From contig NZ_CP036275.1 in the NCBI RefSeq assembly GCF_007747795.1, positions 2,098,001-2,162,000 of the forward strand: 64,000 nucleotides of DNA, in the 5' to 3' direction. The translations under genes and the position numbers were made by a program. Position 1 is the first letter of the stretch; the number at the start of each line of letters is the position of its first letter. The DNA comes from Maioricimonas rarisocia. GTDB lineage: Bacteria > Planctomycetota > Planctomycetia > Planctomycetales > Planctomycetaceae. The notes beneath the pieces are model-generated. The model saw only the letters and a program-made list of their open reading frames with translations. It was not told the origin of the DNA and ran no database searches. Below, one piece after another: positions 58,043 through 64,000 of this stretch.

Positions 58043-58522
58043 GTGTCTGAAGTGACCGCCTACCACGAGGCCGGCCATGCCTTCGTGGCTCTTTTCGTTG
58101 GTGCCGAAGTGACCTCGATGACTGTGGATCCGGACTGGGATGACGGTCCGGAGCGGTACGGTGATACACAGATCCGCTGGCCGGCCGGGCGGTTTACGGA
58201 CCGGGAGTACTGTGAGAAGGCAGTGCTGGTGGCGCTGGCCGGGCCGGTGGCGGAGATGATTCACACCGGCGATCCGTTTCACCCCGGTCTGGTCGGCGAG
58301 TGGGCGGGGGACTGGGCGGACGCAGTGCGAATGGCGGAGCCTCTGATCGCGGATGAGCGGAAGCGGATCGCGTTTCTCGAGCAGCAGACGCTGTGGTTGT
58401 ACCGGCTGATGGACCGGGAGGATCACTGGGCGGCCCTGTGTGCGATCGTGGATCATCTGCTGGCGCATGAGACGCTCGAGGGGGAGATGATCGCCGAAGT
58501 GATGTCGGACTGGATGCAGTAG
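58043..58522 (+). CDS. Stand-alone M41-like zinc metallopeptidase domain
   Basis: 159 residues. AYHEAGHAFVALFVGAEV holds the H-E-x-x-H zinc motif (H8, E9, H12) in the context typical of FtsH-type M41 peptidases, and VLVALAGPVAEMI matches the following helix with the third ligand region downstream (residues GDWADAVRMAE). There is no AAA ATPase domain, unlike FtsH. Such short M41-like proteins occur in several bacterial groups; substrate unknown. GTG 58043 is the start (AGGAA upstream). It closes the small group 57305-58522. Confidence 0.75.
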   Translation: MSEVTAYHEAGHAFVALFVGAEVTSMTVDPDWDDGPERYGDTQIRWPAGRFTDREYCEKAVLVALAGPVAEMIHTGDPFHPGLVGEWAGDWADAVRMAEPLIADERKRIAFLEQQTLWLYRLMDREDHWAALCAIVDHLLAHETLEGEMIAEVMSDWMQ

Positions 58523-58539
58523 GGAGATGGCTGGCGGGA

Positions 58540-58725
58540 GGTCTGGTTCCGCTCCCTCACGGTCGCGGCTCGTCTTGGTCGAACCTCTCCCCACCAGCAA
58601 GGGGCCGGGACCGGTCCCAGCCTGCTGTCGCTAAGAATCGAATCACGCTTGAAATAACCCCCGAGCTCACGCTCGGGGCTCGCCGTTGACGTTTGACGGG
58701 GCGTCGCTGCGCAATGACCCTCGGG
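58540..58725. repeat. Repeat cluster IX
   Basis: Family L (CGCTCCCTCACGGTCGCGG, 58550), a variant family D (GCCGGGACCGGTCCCAGC, near 58604) and a segment from about 58631 to 58720 with the family H hairpin CCCCGAGCTCACGCTCGGGG, which matches the end of the 389-bp unit at 60173. Confidence 0.85.
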
Positions 58726-58732
58726 CACCCTT

Positions 58733-59740
58733 CTACCGCCGGATGCCTTCCACAAGGCTCAGTTCGCCGGCCGTGGGAATGACGCGTGTCAGCTCGAAGC
58801 CGGCCGCTTTGTAGAGGGTGCGGTACTCTTCTTCGGTTCGCTCCTTGCCGCCGGGGATGAGCATCATCGTCAGGTCGAGGAACTTCGCACCGCACGGCTC
58901 GTTGCCGGGCGGGATCACTGTTTCGACGACGAGCAGGCGGCCACCTTCCGGCAGGGCGGCGTGGCAGTTCTTCAGGATCGTGATTGACTTCTCGTCGTCC
59001 CAGTCGTGGATGATGTGCCGCATCAGGCAGGTGTCGGCACCAGCAGGAACGGACTCGAAGAAGTCGCCGCCGATGAGCTTGCAGCGGTCACTCAATCCGG
59101 CTGCTTCGATGTTCGGGCGGGCCCGATCGACGACGTGCGGCAGGTCGTAGAGGATTCCCTGCAGTTGCGTGTGCTTCTGCAGGATGGCTGTCAACTTCGA
59201 GCCGTTGCCGCCGCCGACATCGATGAGTGTCTGCGTGTCGGGGAAGTCGTAGACGTCGAGAATTGCGGCGGTTTCCTGTCCGTGAATGCCGGTCATTGCG
59301 TCGTCGAAGATGCGGCCCTGCTCCGGGTTGTCGGCGAGGAAATCGAAAATCGGTTTGCCGTGCAGGACCTCGAATGCGTTCTCGTCCGACTTGAGTGCTT
59401 CGAGCAATCGGCCCCAGGTGGCGTAATGCTCTTCGCCGGCCATACGGGCGAAGGAGCGTGCCGAGAACGGGGCGTCGCTTCGGAGCAGTTCGGCCATTGG
59501 GGTGAGCGTGAACATCCCCTGCTCTGTCTCGGCGAAGAGGTCGACGCTCGCCAGAGCCCGCAGCAGGCGGTACAGGCGATCGGGGCGGGTGCCGGTGGCC
59601 GCGGCGAGGTCATCGATGGTGCGGGGGCCGTCCTTGAGGAGGTCGGCGATGCCGAGTGTTGCTGCAGCGTAGACCGCCTGTGTGACGCAGTATCCGTTGA
59701 TCATGCCCGCCAGGCGGGCCCGCAGGTCGCTGTCGCTCAT
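58733..59740 (-). CDS. SAM-dependent O-methyltransferase (acetylserotonin/hydroxyneurosporene type)
   Basis: 335 residues. The N-terminal winged-helix dimerisation domain (GYCVTQAVYAAATLGIADLL, RPDRLYRLLRALASVDLF) precedes a Rossmann methyltransferase with LIDVGGGNGSKLTAIL, IGGDFFESVPAGAD and the catalytic region MRHIIHDWDDEKSITIL. Members methylate hydroxyl groups of small aromatic or polyketide compounds. No other biosynthetic genes touch it; repeat clusters lie on both sides. Start ATG 59740. Confidence 0.92.
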   Translation of the reverse strand: MSDSDLRARLAGMINGYCVTQAVYAAATLGIADLLKDGPRTIDDLAAATGTRPDRLYRLLRALASVDLFAETEQGMFTLTPMAELLRSDAPFSARSFARMAGEEHYATWGRLLEALKSDENAFEVLHGKPIFDFLADNPEQGRIFDDAMTGIHGQETAAILDVYDFPDTQTLIDVGGGNGSKLTAILQKHTQLQGILYDLPHVVDRARPNIEAAGLSDRCKLIGGDFFESVPAGADTCLMRHIIHDWDDEKSITILKNCHAALPEGGRLLVVETVIPPGNEPCGAKFLDLTMMLIPGGKERTEEEYRTLYKAAGFELTRVIPTAGELSLVEGIRR

Positions 59741-59884
59741 CGGTGGTCACTCCGTTGCCTGTGCTGTGAGTCGTTGTCGAGCGCTCGTTCGCCAGGAGTC
59801 AATTCTAGCAGGTTGTGGCTGGCGGGTGGCTTCGTTCGTCGGTGCCCCGGCCACCCGGCGGGGATGACGTGATTGGCTACCACG

Positions 59885-60172
59885 GAGTTGTCATGACGGT
59901 GCGTCGCCCCGGAGGATGAAAACCACTGCAGGGTGCCATGGCCTCGCCGCGCAGCGGAGTGGCCATGCTGCTTCCTCGAGCCTTTGAAACCACGCCCATC
60001 ACTCCGCTTTGCTTCGTTCTGGGTCGTGCCACCCTCGCCTGTTTTCATAGGAGACACGGAGGAGTTGAGGAGTCGGGTGATGCCTGGCCTGAACGGGAGA
60101 GTGGTCGTCGGAGGGGTGAGGGTCTTGTGCGGGCCCTGGCTGGCAGGCAACCGGAGGGCCCCCTGTGTTGAT
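59885..60172. repeat. Repeat cluster X, left part
   Basis: Degenerate elements before the tandem units: GGTGCGTCGCCCC (near 59897), a ~55-bp element at 59948-60002 (CAGCGGAGTGGCC to CCACGCCCATCA) shared with 56590-56642, and a degenerate family E hairpin (GCTGGCAGGCAACCGGAGG near 60139). Confidence 0.7.
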
Positions 60173-61083
60173 CGGGCAGACAGGAATGTCTGCCCCACCT
60201 GTCTCTGAACGTGGACACCGCACCAGCGACCTGCGCGGCTCGCAGAGCCGTGGCACCCGACCGTCAGGCATGCAACTTCCGCTCCCTCACGGTCGCGGCT
60301 CGTTTACGGTCGCGGCTGTTGCCGGGATATCCGGCATGCCCACCCGCCTTCGGCGTGAGGGCATGGCACCCTCCGCGCAACAGACTTCGGGTAGGAAACC
60401 GGCCACAGAATGCTCACGTCAGGCGGTGCCTGAACTACGGGGCCGATGTCGCTGAGAATCGAACGACGCTTGAAGTTGCCCCCGAGCTCACGCTCGGGGC
60501 TCGCCGATGACGTTTGGCGGGGCGTCGCTGCGCGATGACGGCCGGCGACTCGTGTGCTGGACGGGCAGACAGGAATGTCTGCCCCACCTGTCTCTGAACA
60601 TGGACACCGCACCAGCGACCTGCGCGGCTCGCAGAGCCGTGGCACCCGACCGTCAGGCATGCAACTTTCGCTCCCTCGCGGTCGCGGCTCGTTTACGGTC
60701 GCGGCTGTTGCCGGGATATCCGGCATGCCCACCCGCCTTCGGCGTGAGGGCATGGCACCCTCCGCGCAACAGACTTCGGGTAGGAAACCGGCCACAGAAT
60801 GCTCACGTCAGGCGGTGCCTGAACTACGGGGCCGCTGTCGCTGAGAATCGAACGACGCTGGAAGTTGCCCCCGAGCTCACGCTCGGGGCTCGCCGTTGAC
60901 GTTTGACGGGGCGTCGCTGCGCGATGACGGCCGGCGACCCGTGTGCTGGACGGGCAGACAGGAATGTCTGCCCCACCTGTCTCTGAACGTGGACACCTCA
61001 CCAGCGACTCGCGCGGCTCGCAGAGCCGTGGCACCCGACCGTCAGGCATGCAACTTCCGCTCCCTCACGGTCGCGGCTCGTTC
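60173..61083. repeat. Tandem duplication with exact 389-bp period, 2.3 copies
   Basis: Unit 1 is 60173-60561, unit 2 is 60562-60950, and a third partial copy runs 60951-61083. Each unit contains family A, family B variant (GCGGCTCGCAGAGCCGTGG), family L, family C, and family H (CCCCGAGCTCACGCTCGGGG). I count eight substitutions between units 1 and 2 over 389 bases and no gaps. No gene is supported between 59741 and 61100. Confidence 0.93.
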
Positions 61084-61100
61084 GAACGCGGAGGCATGCA

Positions 61101-62573
61101 TCACGAATCGGTGCCGTTGGGGACCTCTTCGACCAGCATGACGTTCTTGCCGGGGCGGGACCAGTCGGTCGTGGCGACGATGACGATCAGGTCGCCCGGC
61201 TCGACGCTGCCATGTTCCTTGCCCCACTTGATGACGAAGTCGAGGATCTCGGGAGGTGACCCGGTACAGGCGTCGGTGACGACCGGGCGGACACCCCAGC
61301 AGCAGCAGAGCCGCTGTGCGGTGCGGGGATCGTCGGTCAGCGCCAGGACCGGGATCGGACTGCGGAGTTCCGAGACGGCGGCGGCGGTTGTGCCGCTGCG
61401 GGTCAGGACGGCCAGCAGGCGGGCTCCGAGACGTTCGGCGGCGTGAATGGCTCCCAGTGTGACGGACCGCGTCATTTCGGTCGCGGTGTTCTTCTGCGCG
61501 TGGAAGCCGAGCGGGAGTTCTTTTCGCGAGACAACCAGCGGCTCGGTTTCGTGGATGATGCGGCTCATCATCGCAACGGTCCGGTTGGGGTGCTTTCCGA
61601 TCGCCGTCTCACCGGACAGCATCACCGCATCGCTGCCGTCCAGGACGGCATTGGCGACGTCGCTGGCTTCGGCCCGGGTGGGGAGTTCGCTGTGCTGCAT
61701 GCTGTCGAGCATCTGGGTGGCGGTGATCACGGGGATCCGCCGCTCGTTGCATTTGCGAATGATCCGTTTCTGCAGCGCCGGGACGCGGGCGATGTCGACT
61801 TCGACTCCGAGGTCTCCGCGAGCGACCATCACGAGGTCCGTCTCGGCGAGGATCTCGTCGAGGACGGCGACCGCTTCCGGCTTTTCGATCTTGGCGACGA
61901 TGGCGGGGCGATAGGTGACGCCGGACTCTTCGATGCGTCGCCGCAGATCGCGGATGTCGTCGGGATGCCGCACGAAGCTGAGACCGATGAAGCCGATCTT
62001 ATGTTCGAGCGCCCAGGCGAGGTCCTTCTGGTCCTTTTCGGTCAGGCTGGGGAGGCTGAGTTTGACGTTGGGGAGGTTGATTCCCTGACGGCTGCGAAGG
62101 GTGCCTGGTTGCTCGACCACGCAGGTGGCGGAGTCGTCGTCGGTCTCCTGCACACGCATGCTGACGGTGCCGTCGGCCAGCAGAATCCGGTCGTCCTTCG
62201 ACAGGTCGTCTATCAGGCCGGGATAACTGCTGTCGAGGTGATTGGCGGGGGCGTCGGCGGCGCGCTCGCGGACGAAGACGTACGTTTCGTCCTTCTGGAC
62301 TTCGAGGCAGTCGTCGGGAAGCTCCCCAAGTCGGATCTTGGGACCCGAGAGGTCGGCGAGCAGCGCGACGGGGCGATCGAGGTCGTCGGCGATTTTGCGG
62401 ACGTCGGCGGCGATTCGTGCGAGGACGTCGTGCTGTCCGTGTGCGAAGTTGAGGCGGAACAGGTCGACACCCGCCTCGACCAATCGACGCAATCCCTCGA
62501 ACGAATCACACGCGGGACCGACCGTCGCGACGATCTTCGTCTTGGTCAGCGCGTGTTCGACATAGTTATCCAT
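61101..62573 (-). CDS. pyk: Pyruvate kinase
   Basis: 490 residues. Converts phosphoenolpyruvate and ADP to pyruvate and ATP. Motifs: TKIVATVGPACDSFEGLRRL, LFRLNFAHGQHDVL (the usual N-F-S-H-G reads N-F-A-H-G), LADLSGPKIRLGEL, the active-site segment VAKIEKPEAVAVLDEIL with the catalytic Lys, MVARGDLGVE, and ITATQMLDSM. The C-terminal domain has SGTTAAAVSELRSPIPVLALT. An odd C-C-C run (RLCCCWGVRPVV) is in the C-domain. ATG 62573 starts the homology; the frame is open further. Repeat cluster X begins about 20 bases after its stop. Confidence 0.96.
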   Translation of the reverse strand: MDNYVEHALTKTKIVATVGPACDSFEGLRRLVEAGVDLFRLNFAHGQHDVLARIAADVRKIADDLDRPVALLADLSGPKIRLGELPDDCLEVQKDETYVFVRERAADAPANHLDSSYPGLIDDLSKDDRILLADGTVSMRVQETDDDSATCVVEQPGTLRSRQGINLPNVKLSLPSLTEKDQKDLAWALEHKIGFIGLSFVRHPDDIRDLRRRIEESGVTYRPAIVAKIEKPEAVAVLDEILAETDLVMVARGDLGVEVDIARVPALQKRIIRKCNERRIPVITATQMLDSMQHSELPTRAEASDVANAVLDGSDAVMLSGETAIGKHPNRTVAMMSRIIHETEPLVVSRKELPLGFHAQKNTATEMTRSVTLGAIHAAERLGARLLAVLTRSGTTAAAVSELRSPIPVLALTDDPRTAQRLCCCWGVRPVVTDACTGSPPEILDFVIKWGKEHGSVEPGDLIVIVATTDWSRPGKNVMLVEEVPNGTDS

Positions 62574-62812
62574 CCCGACGTCCTTCCAGCTTGCTTTCAC
62601 GACACTGCGGCGAGGCAGCCCTGTGCTTTCAACTCTTCTGCGAAAGCTACCGGACCGGTGCGGGAGCGGCAATCCGCGAGAGAGGCTTGACGGATCATTT
62701 CAACGACCCCCGATGCTCAATGGCCATGTCAGATCGACATATCGAAATGGCTTGAGCGGTTGCGTGTATCGCATCGGAGTCTGCCTGCGTGATCGCGGGG
62801 CGTCGCGAACGT

Positions 62813-63841
62813 TCAGGCTTCGGCGGTTTCCGGCTCCGGTTCCCACATCTCCTTCAGTTCGCGAAGGCGCGACTGGTCGCCGGTCTGTTCGTACAGGCCC
62901 CGCAGATGGCGGTACGCCGGGCCGTAGTTGCTGCATTCCTTGAGGGCCAGTTCGAAGGCGTCGATGGCCCGGTCGGTCTGGTTCTGTTCGGCGAGTGCGA
63001 GGCCGATGTTGTAGTGGATGCCTGCGGCGTGCGGAGCCCGTTCGAGAATCTTGCGGTAGTTCTCGAGAGCGGCGGTCCAGTTCCCCTTGCGGGCATACAG
63101 GTTGCCGGCGTCGAGACCGGCAAAGGTGCCGCGAATCGGGGAACTGACGTACGCCCGCCACATCTGGTAGAAGGCGGCGGGGGAGCCGATTACGGTGGGA
63201 AGATTGGTGAACAGCATTTTCCAGACATCCTTGCGGATGCAGATCGGGCAGCTCCATTCCTGCTGCGATTTGTGAACGACGGCGACCAGCAGAAACAGGA
63301 TGTAGCCGACTTCGTACTGCCGCGGGCGGCTGTACATCTCGCAGCGTGGGCAGGTCTGGATTTCCTGTTCGCCGGTGGGCCGTTCGGTGGGATCGAGTGT
63401 GCCGATCGCCTGGCAGAACGGGCAGAAAATCTGCGGGGATTCCGGCATTCGCGAGAGGACGACGGTGGCGGTGCAGTACGGGCACTGCTCATCGCGGTAG
63501 AGGTGCCCTTCTCCCTTCTTACTGAGTTCTTCCTGCTCCTGCTTTGCCCAGGCGGCGCTGCGGGCGACGTCGATCAGCAGTTTCAGCTTGCGCGTCTCCC
63601 GTTTGGGATGGGGCTGGATGCCGAGTGGCACCTGCTGCCCCTGGTTGTTGATGGCGACGATCCACATGCGGCGGTCGCGGACTTCGACATGCGCGATGAC
63701 ATTCGCCGGGACGTCGATCTTGTCCAGCTTGAGGATGTTGCCGTCGAATGTGCCCCGCTTCTTCAGCAGTCCACTCGGCTGGCCATGGTCGTCGAGCCAT
63801 TGAAACTTGAACGAATGCGGTTCGGCCTGCGTGTCCGTCAT
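62813..63841 (-). CDS. Zinc-ribbon and TPR protein of unknown function
   Basis: 342 residues. The N-terminal ~110 residues are beta-rich (GTFDGNILKLDKIDVPANVI, RRMWIVAINN). Four cysteine pairs follow: CPYC, CPFC, CPRC and CPIC, which could form two zinc ribbons on either side of a short hydrophobic stretch (YEVGYILFLLVAVVH). The C-terminal third is TPR (NLYARKGNWTAALENYRKIL, GIHYNIGLALAEQNQTDRAI, YGPAYRHLRGLYEQTGDQSR). Probably a protein-interaction adapter. ATG 63841 is preceded by an in-frame TTG. The 159 bases to the right edge hold nothing I recognise. Confidence 0.8.
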   Translation of the reverse strand: MTDTQAEPHSFKFQWLDDHGQPSGLLKKRGTFDGNILKLDKIDVPANVIAHVEVRDRRMWIVAINNQGQQVPLGIQPHPKRETRKLKLLIDVARSAAWAKQEQEELSKKGEGHLYRDEQCPYCTATVVLSRMPESPQIFCPFCQAIGTLDPTERPTGEQEIQTCPRCEMYSRPRQYEVGYILFLLVAVVHKSQQEWSCPICIRKDVWKMLFTNLPTVIGSPAAFYQMWRAYVSSPIRGTFAGLDAGNLYARKGNWTAALENYRKILERAPHAAGIHYNIGLALAEQNQTDRAIDAFELALKECSNYGPAYRHLRGLYEQTGDQSRLRELKEMWEPEPETAEA

Positions 63842-64000
63842 CAAGTCCCCCGGAGGTGTCGATTGCGAAGCGCCTCAATCGTCGACTGCGGACCCGTGCG
63901 GCCGACAGCCGATGTGCGGGACATGCGAGCGGTCCCGTCGGATGTTCAACAGCTTACGCGGCGAGAAGTCGCGCCTCCACCCCGGCAGAGAGGGCAGGCA

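Overview
The window is high-GC chromosomal DNA from a planctomycete (Planctomycetota), most like the Planctomycetaceae. The evidence is the gene families: two DUF1501 proteins, a PSD1-type cytochrome/DUF1549/DUF1553 protein, a PVC-type heme-binding protein with a C-terminal TIGR02603-like domain, a DUF1559 prepilin-like protein, a TIGR03009 protein, and a SecA with an enlarged C-terminal scaffold. There are no rRNA or tRNA genes, prophage genes or CRISPR arrays that I can see. I support 48 coding regions. Housekeeping genes are mnmA, nadD, lepA, secA and pyruvate kinase; they are mixed with lineage-specific secreted proteins.

Layout. 1-2602: 3' part of a heme-binding HEAT-repeat protein. 2603-4430: a REP-associated tyrosine transposase (RAYT) and a SMI1/KNR4 gene amid REP-like palindromes. 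4447-11570: DUF1501 and PSD1 genes, prepilin-like gene plus lipoprotein, DUF58, RraA family. 11571-14947: three repeat clusters that surround and split a fetB/fetA-type ABC pair. 14948-21559: PfkB kinase and Fe-dependent alcohol dehydrogenase (overlapping), M28 peptidase and hydroxyacid dehydrogenase (overlapping), coiled-coil protein. 21560-22872: repeat cluster. 22873-28020: lipoprotein, mnmA, TIGR03009, HhH protein, thioesterase. 28021-29781: the largest repeat cluster. 29782-42856: ferredoxin plus GcvH-like pair, desaturase, two-component system, GDPD, a possible 30-residue peptide gene, DUF309, nadD, hemerythrin-like protein, lepA, DUF1501, sulfite-oxidase-like protein. 43179-46757: secA. 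46880-52038: a tightly coupled four-gene probable biosynthetic operon (asparagine-synthase-like, radical SAM, halogenase-like FAD enzyme, PLP decarboxylase). 52039-61100: repeat clusters around a TsdA-like cytochrome, a redoxin/PHM-like/EF-hand fusion, three small genes and an O-methyltransferase. 61101-63841: pyruvate kinase and a zinc-ribbon/TPR protein.

The outstanding feature is the intergenic DNA. About 8 kb is built from at least ten families of short palindromes, combined like modules. Most have CTAC, CCAC or GCAC just to the right of the hairpin, so the other strand reads GTAG, GTGG or GTGC at the 5' foot. GTRG at that position is the hallmark of REP elements handled by RAYT transposases, and a RAYT gene sits here among GTAG-bounded inverted pairs (BIME-like). 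Stems show compensatory changes, spacings between modules are constant, one unit is tandemly duplicated at a 389-bp period, and one element supplies the stop codon of fetA. The second notable feature is SecA, whose scaffold region holds about five diverged copies of a 63-74-residue unit.
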